From positions 682,001 through 746,000 of the forward strand of contig NZ_JAANZA010000002.1 in assembly GCF_012274275.1 (NCBI RefSeq): a stretch of DNA of 64,000 nt, in the 5' to 3' direction. A model generated the notes under the pieces. That model was not told where the DNA came from, made no database searches, and was given only the letters and a program-made list of their open reading frames with translations. This document shows positions 17,579 to 25,171 of this stretch, in pieces; positions within the stretch are counted from its first letter, which is position 1; the number at the start of each line of letters is the position of its first letter. The position numbers and the translations under genes were made by a program. The stretch is from Cryobacterium sp. BB307 (GTDB taxonomy: Bacteria; Actinomycetota; Actinomycetes; Actinomycetales; Microbacteriaceae).

Positions 17579-19069
17579 TCAGGTGGCCCGATGTCGCTCG
17601 GCCGCGGTGAGGGCGTCGTTGAGTGCCGGTGATTTGGATGGCATCGGCCTTGGTGTCTGGGTGGGGTCGATGTCGCGGGGTGGGATGAGCCAGAACCGGG
17701 TTAGCGGGTCGTGGTCGCGAGTTTCGATCTCCCAGCCCTCGTCGTGCAGCAGCAGGTGGTGGTGGCGGCAGAGGAGGATGCCATTGTCGATGTCGGTTGT
17801 TCCGCCGTCGCGTTCCCACCAGCGGATGTGGTGGGCCTCGGTCCACTCCGGGGGTCGGTCGCAGCCGGGCCAGGCGCAGCCGCCGTCGCGGGCGGCCAGC
17901 AGCCTTCGTTGGGCCCGGTTGAAGAAGCGCTGCTCACGGCCGAGGTTGACGGGGAGGGGGCGGTCGTCGAAGACGATCAGCTCGATGCCGTTCAGGCAGG
18001 CGTTGCGCTCCACGGTGGCGATCGACACCGGGTAGGGCTGGCCCTCGATCCAGCCCCGACCGGCGCGGTCGGTCAGGTCTGTGGCGGCCACCAGCACCCG
18101 CACCGCGGGCCGGTTCACCCCGACCACACCCTGCGGGTCGGTGTCGAGGGCCAGTTGGATCAGCTCCAGCATCCCGTCCGAGGCCAGCTGCTCGGTGGTG
18201 CGGGTGTCGGCCATAATCTGCTCCGCCCGGGCCTGCTCCGGACCGGTGGTGAAGCGCGGTCCGCCCCGTCGTGGTGAAGTGAGCTTGTCGTAAACGTCAT
18301 CGATCAGGGCGGCACCCTCCGGGTCGAGGTCCCAGGTGTACCGGGTCATCCCATCGTCCCGCTTCCACCTGCGGAAGGAGCGCAGCGCCCGGCGCTGCCG
18401 CTCCCGCTCCACAATGCCGGCCGCATCCAGGTCGTCCCGGGCGGTCCGGGCGAGGCGCAGCATGCCCTCCGCGTCCAGTGCGCCACCCGGCGTGGTGCCG
18501 GCCGCACGCTCAGTTGCGGCGGCAACAAGCTTGGTTGCCGCGGCGGTCAAGTCTTCGGTCGTGACGCCGGGTCCGGGCCGGCCCAGCCCGGTGCGGATCG
18601 CCTCGGCACCGGCCACCGACAGCGCCCCGGTCCCGACGGCCCTCCCCACCGCGGCCAGCCAGGGTTCGGCCATCATGCTGGCCAGCCCCGCCGGGTCATC
18701 GATGCCGGCGGTCTCGGCGTTGTTCAGCAGGTCGGCGTCGTTGAGCATGCTGCCGACCCGAATCAGCGTGGTCGCCTCCCGGGCCGTGGAGCCGGTCACC
18801 CCGCGGATCAGCGCCTCCGGGGTGCGGAACCCCTCCTTCCGCGCCAACCCACCGAACCCCGCCTCCACCGATGAGCGGCGCACCACCTCACCGGCGAGCA
18901 CGGACGCGCACGCATCAAGACTGCGCTTGGCCTCCGCCAACGACGCCTGCGCCGCCAGTAGCTGCTTGTCACCCAGCCACCGGGCACCGGGCGCGTCGAC
19001 GCCGATCCGGGCGGCAGCGGCCAGCAGAACCTCGAGCGAGGTGCTGAACGTAGCTGCGGAAGATCTCAT
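17579..19069 (-). CDS. DUF222 / 13E12-type HNH endonuclease
   Basis: A 496-residue member of the DUF222-HNH family that is highly multiplied in actinobacteria. The N-terminal helical DUF222 part covers about residues 30-330. The HNH nuclease follows, with CAWPGCDRPPEWTEAHHIRWW and GILLCRHHHLLLHDEGW giving the two CxxC/CRxH-like zinc positions and the HH catalytic pair. The biological role is unsettled; such genes behave like selfish or competence-linked nucleases. The upstream region is unusually AT-rich for this genome, a possible mark of transfer. It faces away from the DUF262 gene. Confidence 0.9.
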   Translation of the reverse strand: MRSSAATFSTSLEVLLAAAARIGVDAPGARWLGDKQLLAAQASLAEAKRSLDACASVLAGEVVRRSSVEAGFGGLARKEGFRTPEALIRGVTGSTAREATTLIRVGSMLNDADLLNNAETAGIDDPAGLASMMAEPWLAAVGRAVGTGALSVAGAEAIRTGLGRPGPGVTTEDLTAAATKLVAAATERAAGTTPGGALDAEGMLRLARTARDDLDAAGIVERERQRRALRSFRRWKRDDGMTRYTWDLDPEGAALIDDVYDKLTSPRRGGPRFTTGPEQARAEQIMADTRTTEQLASDGMLELIQLALDTDPQGVVGVNRPAVRVLVAATDLTDRAGRGWIEGQPYPVSIATVERNACLNGIELIVFDDRPLPVNLGREQRFFNRAQRRLLAARDGGCAWPGCDRPPEWTEAHHIRWWERDGGTTDIDNGILLCRHHHLLLHDEGWEIETRDHDPLTRFWLIPPRDIDPTQTPRPMPSKSPALNDALTAAERHRAT

Positions 19070-19305
19070 GCATCAATTGTTCCAACATCGAACACAGCTA
19101 CACAAGCATATCTGAGAATCTGTTAGAAACTACTTTCCGGGCCACCTGTGGAGGAGCAGTCGGTGTCGCACGGGCCTTCGAGCCAGCCGCCACCAAACAC
19201 CGACCAAGGACGGTTCAGCACTGGCGAATAGACTGGAGTGCGCGTCGGCGGCCCGCTCGAACGGCCCGGCGAACCACCCCGATCGGCGAAAGGCGAAGCG
19301 CAACT

Positions 19306-21306
19306 ATGGTCAGAGCCACGAATATCGATGCGACTGCGGTCAATACGATTCGCTGGCTCTCCGAAACCGACACCACCATCGTCGTGCCCGTCTACCAGCG
19401 CCAGTACCGTTGGGACATCGGCGGATGCGAGCAGTTGCTCGCAGACATCCGTGACGCTGCGGATGCGGCGCACAAGCACACCCACTTCATCGGCTCGATC
19501 CTGTCGAGCGCCAATGCGGGCAACGGCGAGCTCGTGCTGATCGACGGCCAGCAGCGGATCACGACGCTCATGCTGTTGATCGCGGCGCTCCAGCACACCG
19601 TGCGAGATCACGACCCGGAGTTGGCGGCTCAACTGCAGCAGGTGCTGGTGTCCCCCAGCGATCCGACCCGCACCAAGCTGCAACCCCACCGGGCGTGGGC
19701 TGAGGTGTTCGAGAGCGTCATCTTGGACCGCCGACTCGGTGACGCCCTGCGAGACTCTCGCTTCGACGACAACTACGCGTTCTTCCGCAGCCAGATCCCG
19801 GCCGACGAGGTCGCCCAGGTCTGGAACGGTCTGCAGCGGCTCGAGCACGTGTCGATCACACTCGGCGCCCACGCCAACGCGCAGCAGATCTTCGAGAGCC
19901 TGAACTCGACCGGCGAGCCGTTGCGCGACCACGAACTCATCCACAACTACGTGCTCATGGGCCTATCGCACGCCCAGCAACGCGAGATCGAGAGCGAGTT
20001 CTGGCTCCCGATCGAGGAGCACACGGGCGAGTCGATTGCGAGCTTCTGGCGCCATTACCTGGTGATGACCACTGGACGGGAAATCGACGTCGTCGGAGGT
20101 CGCGGCGTGTACGAGGCGTTCCGGCACCGGTTCCCTCGACTGGAGTTGGAGACGCTGCGCGAGTTCGCGACCGAATGGCGCGAGTTCTCGGCGATCTACC
20201 GCACGCTGATGGAGCCGTCTCGCGAGAAGGATGCCGACATCGCGGCCCAGCTCGGGTACCTCACCACCTTCGGCCAGCTGATGTATCCGCTGATGATGCG
20301 GGTCTACCGCGACTACCTCACCGGCGCCATCGACAAGCCGGCGCTGCTGGCCTCGCTCGAGCGCATTCAGTCACTGCTCATCCGTCGGACCATCGTCGGC
20401 CTTTCCAACGACCGGCTGGTGGCGCGGTTGTGCCGTGCGCGTGAAGACGGTCCCGACAGCCTGCTCAACGCGATCGCCCGGATCACGCCATCGGATGAGC
20501 GAGTGCGGGTCGCGCTCAAGTACGGCGAGCTCCCCCACCCCGGCTACGTGCTCGGGCGACTCTCGGGTGCCACCGACCTGTCCGAGCTGGACGTCGAGCC
20601 GATCATGCCGCTGGCGCCTGGCGATGCCTGGACCGGTGACGGTGCTCGGATCTGGGTGGACTTCAGCGAGGACGAGCAGAACAGCCACCGCGCGCTGGCG
20701 CAGACGCTCGGCAACCTGACGCTCCTCGAGCAGTCGCTGGCGGAGCGCGGAGCAGACCTGCCGTTCCCACAGAAAAGGGAGGCGATCTACGCGAAGAGCC
20801 AGATCGGTCTGGCGCGCGAGCTCGCCGACACACCCGTCTGGGGCACCGCGACGATCTCGGAGCGAACCGAACGACTCACCTCGGAATTCGTGCGCATCTG
20901 GGCGCGGCCGGCTGTTGTCGGGATCGATGATGACGGGCTGACCCCGATCCTGGACGCGAAGCGCCGACCGGGCTGGCCGCGCGGCTGGCAGCGGGAGTTC
21001 GAGTACGTCGAATACCGCGGCGAGCACTGGGAGGTGTACGACGTCAAGTACCTGTTCAACCGCATCTTCAAGCGGCTCTGGGCGGATGCGCGTGACGACG
21101 TCGTCGCATTCAGCGCCCACCGCGGTGGGCCGATCTTCCAGGCTCAGGCGTGGAACGGGCAATGGGACCAGCTCGACGCGGGCAACTTCCTCTACATGGG
21201 CTGGGACTCGAAGTACATGCTGACCGCCGTGCAGGGTGTGCTTGAGGAGTCGGGCATCGCGTCCGAGGTCTTCGTCAAGTACTCCTACATCGGCGCGGCA
21301 ATGTAG
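19306..21306 (+). CDS. DUF262 (GmrS/ParB-like) protein with degenerate DUF1524 domain
   Basis: A 666-residue protein related to GmrSD-type modification-dependent restriction enzymes. The N-terminal DUF262 nucleotide-binding domain is intact: VYQRQYRW (around 29-36), IDGQQRITT (DGQQR at 80-84) and IFESLNSTG. The middle is helical. The DUF1524 HNH region is recognisable by LGNLTLLEQSL, but the expected EHIMP histidine motif reads EPIMP (P432), and the downstream Asn-rich SNxxF segment is also absent. Nuclease activity is therefore doubtful. An extra C-terminal domain of about 100 residues (from WQREFEYVEYRG) is unrecognised. The start ATG is preceded by GGCGAAAGG-type sequence. Confidence 0.85.
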   Translation: MVRATNIDATAVNTIRWLSETDTTIVVPVYQRQYRWDIGGCEQLLADIRDAADAAHKHTHFIGSILSSANAGNGELVLIDGQQRITTLMLLIAALQHTVRDHDPELAAQLQQVLVSPSDPTRTKLQPHRAWAEVFESVILDRRLGDALRDSRFDDNYAFFRSQIPADEVAQVWNGLQRLEHVSITLGAHANAQQIFESLNSTGEPLRDHELIHNYVLMGLSHAQQREIESEFWLPIEEHTGESIASFWRHYLVMTTGREIDVVGGRGVYEAFRHRFPRLELETLREFATEWREFSAIYRTLMEPSREKDADIAAQLGYLTTFGQLMYPLMMRVYRDYLTGAIDKPALLASLERIQSLLIRRTIVGLSNDRLVARLCRAREDGPDSLLNAIARITPSDERVRVALKYGELPHPGYVLGRLSGATDLSELDVEPIMPLAPGDAWTGDGARIWVDFSEDEQNSHRALAQTLGNLTLLEQSLAERGADLPFPQKREAIYAKSQIGLARELADTPVWGTATISERTERLTSEFVRIWARPAVVGIDDDGLTPILDAKRRPGWPRGWQREFEYVEYRGEHWEVYDVKYLFNRIFKRLWADARDDVVAFSAHRGGPIFQAQAWNGQWDQLDAGNFLYMGWDSKYMLTAVQGVLEESGIASEVFVKYSYIGAAM

Positions 21307-21309
21307 CGC

Positions 21310-21328
21310 TGGAGCATCGCCCGCTCCA
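21310..21328 (+). terminator. Weak hairpin after the DUF262 gene
   Basis: TGGAGC and GCTCCA form a 6-bp stem with a 7-nt loop, 4 nt after the stop codon. There is no U-run. Possibly a factor-independent terminator of the tail-less actinobacterial kind. The rest of 21329-21564 holds no convincing gene. Confidence 0.35.
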
Positions 21329-21564
21329 ACCGCAATGCGCAGTGCCTCGGATGGTGCACTGGATTCGTTTCTACAGATGACTGGTTTTCAACCAAATTGG
21401 TTTGCAGTTCCCAGCATGTTCGCAAATTGCAGTGGTGACATCTGCTTGTTTCCGGTAGGTGCTATGAAACCCCCCGCACGTCCGGCGTTGCTGCGAGTCA
21501 CGCGTTCACGATAAGGGGGCGGCCCCACGTTACCGGCCCAGAAAGTGGATTCCCGGAGTCGAGA

Positions 21565-22149
21565 ATGAGTAGAGGCAGCACAACAGTCGTTTCGACCGTC
21601 GTCGGCGCGTGCGTATCGGCAGCGCTCCTCGCGGGGTGCACGGGCGACGATTCTGCCCCGGCATCGTCCCCGACATCGTCCGCGTCGACGTCAGCCGCGC
21701 CGACCCCGTCACCGACCGCATCGCCGGTCACGCTGCCGACCGACTGCGCATCCTTGGGCACGGACGAGACCCGCACAGCCGTGCTCGCTGGGTTGAATTT
21801 CCATGGAGGGGACTACACCCAGTTCGTGAGACCCGCTCCCGACTCGGCACGGCTGGTGCTGGGCTGCGACTGGTTCGCCGGAGACGCCACCGGGCTGCTG
21901 GTGCTAATCAGCACGGCCTCCCCCGCAGATGTCGCGGCCGCAGCCGCCGGTCTCACCGCGGACGGCTTCACCTGCGCCTCGTCGGACTCGGGCGCCCAGC
22001 GTTGCGAGCTGGTCACGCCTCACTCCCAGTACCCCGTGGACGTCAAGGAGACGATCGTCGCCCGCGACGGCGTATGGGTGTACATGGAGAGCTCGAACCT
22101 CGACGGGACGCCGCTGCTCGACGAAATCGTGCAGGGGATTTTCGGCTGA
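21565..22149 (+). CDS. Secreted lipoprotein of unknown function
   Basis: A 194-residue protein with a type II signal peptide (VVSTVVGACVSAALLAGC, lipidated Cys 25). A Ser/Thr/Pro/Ala linker of about 35 residues follows, then a compact domain with four further cysteines (PTDCASL, VLGCDWF, FTCASS, QRCELV) that could form two disulfides. It would sit on the outer face of the membrane. No family is recognised. It lies between the DUF262 gene and the remnant of a second DUF262 gene, so it may have arrived with that rearrangement. A terminator hairpin follows. Confidence 0.75.
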   Translation: MSRGSTTVVSTVVGACVSAALLAGCTGDDSAPASSPTSSASTSAAPTPSPTASPVTLPTDCASLGTDETRTAVLAGLNFHGGDYTQFVRPAPDSARLVLGCDWFAGDATGLLVLISTASPADVAAAAAGLTADGFTCASSDSGAQRCELVTPHSQYPVDVKETIVARDGVWVYMESSNLDGTPLLDEIVQGIFG

Positions 22150-22165
22150 AACCGCGACCTACCCG

Positions 22166-22184
22166 CCGGGACAGTGGGTCCCGG
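22166..22184 (+). terminator. Hairpin terminator after the lipoprotein gene
   Basis: CCGGGAC and GTCCCGG form a perfect 7-bp stem with a 5-nt loop, 16 nt after the stop codon at 22149. No U-run follows. Confidence 0.5.
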
Positions 22185-22230
22185 GAGCGAAACCGAGACT
22201 CGTCCTCCATGAAGTGCGAGATCGGGCGTC

Positions 22231-22344
22231 GAGCGGCTCCGGGCGGATTCGCGTGATGAGGTCGTTGCGTTCAGCGCCTACGCGGCGGGCCGATCTTCCA
22301 AGCGCAGGCGTGGAAACGCTACCTACATCGGCCAGGCGATGTAA
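22231..22344 (+). pseudogene. Decayed 3' fragment of a second DUF262 gene
   Basis: This stretch aligns with the 3' end of the intact DUF262 gene. 22231-22314 matches about 21070-21153, reading RLRADSRDEVVAFSA against RLWADARDDVVAFSA, with a 1-nt deletion midway that shifts the frame. 22322-22344 then matches 21284-21306, giving YIGQAM-stop against YIGAAM-stop. About 130 bp between these parts is missing, and there is no 5' portion. The many synonymous differences show it is an old paralogue rather than a recent copy of the neighbour. Confidence 0.8.
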
Positions 22345-22446
22345 CGAGACCCAAAAGTTTTTTCGGCCAGGTGCATCCAAAACACCCCTCCCGCAGGAAG
22401 TACCTCTGTGACGGGCGATTCCCGCCCACTCAATGAGGAGGACACA

Positions 22447-23265
22447 ATGCGATACAAGATTCTCACGGGACTTGCGGCCGGCTTCGTTGCCACTGCCGGT
22501 CTCGCTGCACCAGCGCAGGCGATCTCGCCCTCGACAGCGGATCTCTATCTTCTGCACGCCGTGCCGGACCTGACCGTGGATGTGTGGGTCAACGGCGAGG
22601 TCCTGATCGAAGACTTCGCGCCGGAGACGCTCACGGATCCGCTCGATCTTGCTGCCGGCGATTACGAGGTCGTGATCACGGCGCCCGACGACCCGATCTC
22701 CTCCCCGGCGATCGGACCGGTCACACTCACGCTCGCCGCCAACACCAGCTACACGGCGGTTGCCCACCTCGCAGCCGATGGCACCCCAACAGCGACGATG
22801 TTCACCAACGACCTCGCGACCACTGCCGCCGGAACGGGCCGGCTCACCGTGCGTCACACGGCAGCCGCTCCCGCCGTCGATGTCCTTGCGAACGGCGAGG
22901 CGGCGTTCACGAACCTCGAGAACCCGAACGAGGTCAAGGCCGATCTGCCAGCGGGCACGATCTCGGCTGCAGTAGCGGCGACGGGCACAACCGAACCTGT
23001 TATCGGTCCGGCTGACGTGAACGTTCAAGAGGGCGTCAACACGATCGTCTACGCGTGGGGGAGCCTCGAGGACGGCAACCTCGCCCTGGCCGTGCAGACC
23101 ATCGATGGGCTTCATGCGGCCCCGGGTGGTGTGAATTCAGGCACCGCCGGACTGGTTGCCGACCCCGACCCGGCCCTCATCGGAATCGGAATCGCCGGGC
23201 TGATGGCGCTCCTCGCAGTGGGAACCATGGTGACCCTGCGGGTGCGTGCGAAGAACGAAGGCTAG
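22447..23265 (+). CDS. Secreted DUF4397 domain protein with C-terminal membrane anchor
   Basis: A 272-residue exported protein. The signal peptide ends near APAQA (residue 25). The body is a DUF4397 domain, an immunoglobulin-like fold, recognisable by LYLLHAVPDLTVDVWVNGE and RLTVRHTAAAPAVDVLANG. A C-terminal hydrophobic helix (LIGIGIAGLMALLAVGTMV) followed by RVRAKNEG anchors it. No LPxTG-type motif precedes the helix, although a sortase-like gene follows after 3 nt. The ATG at 22447 is chosen for its AGGAGG ribosome site. A surface adhesin or structural role is usual for the family but unproven. It is the first gene of a five-gene tight cluster. Confidence 0.85.
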   Translation: MRYKILTGLAAGFVATAGLAAPAQAISPSTADLYLLHAVPDLTVDVWVNGEVLIEDFAPETLTDPLDLAAGDYEVVITAPDDPISSPAIGPVTLTLAANTSYTAVAHLAADGTPTATMFTNDLATTAAGTGRLTVRHTAAAPAVDVLANGEAAFTNLENPNEVKADLPAGTISAAVAATGTTEPVIGPADVNVQEGVNTIVYAWGSLEDGNLALAVQTIDGLHAAPGGVNSGTAGLVADPDPALIGIGIAGLMALLAVGTMVTLRVRAKNEG

Positions 23266-23268
23266 CCG

Positions 23269-23907
23269 GTGCAGACCAGGAGGGCAGGCGTGTTCTCGCA
23301 GATCGGGGTGTGGGGCATGACTGTCCTTCTGTTGGCGGGCTGCTCCTGGACTCAGGAGCAGCCCTCTCCGTCTGCAACGCCGAGCCAGCACAGCAGCCTC
23401 GGCGCCGATTCGGAGATCGGCACCCACAGCGCGGCCCTCGGGGCGGTGCCAGCACCTACGCCGCCGACTCGAGTGCAGATCCCCTCCCTCGAAGTCGATG
23501 TAACCGTGCGGCCGGTGGGCGTGGAGGCGGACGGGTTCATGGAGATTCCCCCGGATGTCGCAGTCGGAGGCTGGTACAAGTACGGCTCGGACCCCGCCAG
23601 CGACACCGGCACGACGGTCATCGCGGCCCACGTGGACTCTCCCAAGTACGGGATCGGTCCGTTCGCAGCGTTGAAGGATGCATCCGTCGGGGCGGTCGTC
23701 TCGGTGACCTCAGCTGAGGGTGTCGTGCACGAATACGTGATTGAGTCCGTGGAGCGCATCGAAAAAGCGCGGTTGCCGCTCGATGAGGTGTTCGACCGAG
23801 AAGGCGCCCCGCGGCTGGCTCTCATCACGTGCGGCGGACAGTTCGACTACGGCACCGGTCACTACGAGGACAACATCGTCGTGATCGCAATCCCCACGAC
23901 GCCGTGA
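23269..23907 (+). CDS. Class F sortase-like lipoprotein
   Basis: A 212-residue protein with a lipobox (LLLAGC, Cys 25), a Ser/Pro linker and a sortase domain. The domain has IPSLEVDVTVRPVGV, the catalytic His in TVIAAHVDS (H121) and the catalytic Cys in LALITCGG (C188). The Arg that completes the sortase triad is normally found shortly after the Cys; here that segment reads GHYEDNIVV and contains no Arg at all, so activity is uncertain. It begins with GTG 3 nt after the DUF4397 stop. No LPxTG substrate is encoded in the window. Confidence 0.85.
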   Translation: MQTRRAGVFSQIGVWGMTVLLLAGCSWTQEQPSPSATPSQHSSLGADSEIGTHSAALGAVPAPTPPTRVQIPSLEVDVTVRPVGVEADGFMEIPPDVAVGGWYKYGSDPASDTGTTVIAAHVDSPKYGIGPFAALKDASVGAVVSVTSAEGVVHEYVIESVERIEKARLPLDEVFDREGAPRLALITCGGQFDYGTGHYEDNIVVIAIPTTP

Positions 23908-23918
23908 ACCGGCGCGAG

Positions 23919-23924
23919 TAGTAT
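23919..23924 (+). promoter_or_regulatory. -10 hexamer TAGTAT for the ECF sigma gene
   Basis: TAGTAT lies 7 nt before the ATG at 23932. It suggests an internal promoter giving a leaderless sigma/anti-sigma transcript, independent of the DUF4397 promoter. Confidence 0.55.
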
Positions 23925-23931
23925 CCCGAAA

Positions 23932-24498
23932 ATGGCCAGCGAAGCCGATGAGGCTGAGGCACGATTCACCGCCGCCTTCGTCGAGGGCGACGAGGAGGCG
24001 CTTGCGTGGGTTTACCGACGCTGGTCACCGCTCGTGTACACGATTGCTGTTCGCTCTCTCGGCGATGTCGGGGATGCCGAGGATGTCACCCAGAAGACCT
24101 TCGTGGCGGCGTGGACCGGCCGCACGGGGTTCGACTCGTCCCGGGCGCAGCTGTCCACCTGGCTCGTGGGCATCGCAAAGAACAAGATCGCGGACACGCA
24201 CGAAGCGCGAACACGTATCGGCCGACTGCACGCTCAGCTCGCCGCCACCACCAGTCCGCTCGAAGCCGTCGTCGAGCCCGATGACCTCGCCGACACCCTT
24301 GTGCTCTCGGATGAGATCGCCCACCTGGAGCCGGAAGCGCAAGTGGTCGTGCGACTCGCCTTCTATGACGATCTCACCCATAACGAAATCTCAGAACGGC
24401 TGGGTCTACCCTTGGGCACGGTCAAGAGTCACATCCGGCGCAGCCTGCAGCGGATGCGCGCACGATTGGAGGTGACCTATGCGCCACGTGGACCCTGA
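23932..24498 (+). CDS. ECF-type RNA polymerase sigma factor
   Basis: A 188-residue sigma factor with region 2 (YTIAVRSLGDVGDAEDVTQKTFVAAW, covering the -10 recognition helix) and region 4 (the helix-turn-helix EISERLGLPLGTVKSHIRRS). There is no region 3. The next gene encodes a zinc-type anti-sigma factor and overlaps it by 20 nt, the usual arrangement for a SigK/RskA-like pair. It probably directs transcription of the adjacent DUF4397, sortase-like and MMPL genes, an inference from position only. Confidence 0.92.
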   Translation: MASEADEAEARFTAAFVEGDEEALAWVYRRWSPLVYTIAVRSLGDVGDAEDVTQKTFVAAWTGRTGFDSSRAQLSTWLVGIAKNKIADTHEARTRIGRLHAQLAATTSPLEAVVEPDDLADTLVLSDEIAHLEPEAQVVVRLAFYDDLTHNEISERLGLPLGTVKSHIRRSLQRMRARLEVTYAPRGP

Positions 24499-25171
24499 CA
24501 CCCTCGCGCTGCTGGGCATGGGCGAGGAGGTCGCCGACAGCGAGTATCGCGAACACATCGCCCAGTGCCCCGAGTGTGCGTCCGAACTCGCGAACTACAG
24601 CCGGGCTGCACGCGTTGGACGAGCCACCCTCGGGGCGGGGGAACTGCTTGAACCGTCTCCGCGGGTCTGGGACCGCATCTCTGACGAGCTGGGCATCACC
24701 GAGGAGCCGACGGCTGAGGTCGTCGAGCTCGCTCCCCGGCGGCGCCGGTGGGTTCCGCTTGTCGCGGTGGCCGCGAGCGTGGCACTCCTCGCATCCCTCG
24801 GGATCGTCCTCTGGCAGTTTGCGCAGCCGTCTCCACCCACGGTGATCGCAACCGCGACCCTCGAAGCCTTCCCCGCCTGGCCGGGCGCCACCGGAAAAGC
24901 TGTGGTTGAGCAACAAGCCGACGGCACCCGTGTGGTGCACATCGATTTCGATGCACCCAGTCTCAACGACGCGTATGAGGAAGTGTGGCTCATCTCATCC
25001 GACGCGACCCGACTCGTGAGCCTCGGCACCGCCTCCGGCCCGACAGCCACTCTCCCGATTCCTGACGGCATCGACCTCTCCACCTATGACCTGGTCGATG
25101 TGTCAGCCGAGCCGTACGATGGCAACCCCACCCACTCGGGCGATTCCATCGTCCGCGGACAGCTTGAATGA
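24479..25171 (+). CDS. Anti-sigma factor, RskA-like
   Basis: A 230-residue single-pass membrane protein. The N-terminal zinc anti-sigma domain has H26-x3-C30-x2-C33 (HIAQCPEC). A transmembrane helix follows at about residues 90-115 (VPLVAVAASVALLASLGIVLW). The extracellular part matches the RskA C-terminal domain (EEVWLISSDATRLVSLG). It would hold the sigma factor inactive until proteolysis of the membrane segment releases it. It overlaps the sigma gene by 20 nt and the MMPL gene by 4 nt. Confidence 0.9.
   Translation: MRHVDPDTLALLGMGEEVADSEYREHIAQCPECASELANYSRAARVGRATLGAGELLEPSPRVWDRISDELGITEEPTAEVVELAPRRRRWVPLVAVAASVALLASLGIVLWQFAQPSPPTVIATATLEAFPAWPGATGKAVVEQQADGTRVVHIDFDAPSLNDAYEEVWLISSDATRLVSLGTASGPTATLPIPDGIDLSTYDLVDVSAEPYDGNPTHSGDSIVRGQLE

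Noticed and set aside
19076..19092. TGTTC-N7-GAACA near the HNH gene, resembling half an SOS box
   Set aside because: Spacing and flanks do not match the LexA consensus; only one TCGAAC half is present.
21390..21402. AACCAAATTGGTT 13-bp palindrome after the DUF262 gene
   Set aside because: No promoter or gene start close by, and short AT-rich palindromes are weak evidence. Noted as a possible site only.
22159..23115. 318-codon minus-strand frame opposite DUF4397
   Set aside because: Shadow of the DUF4397 gene, whose signal peptide, ribosome site and domain are clear.
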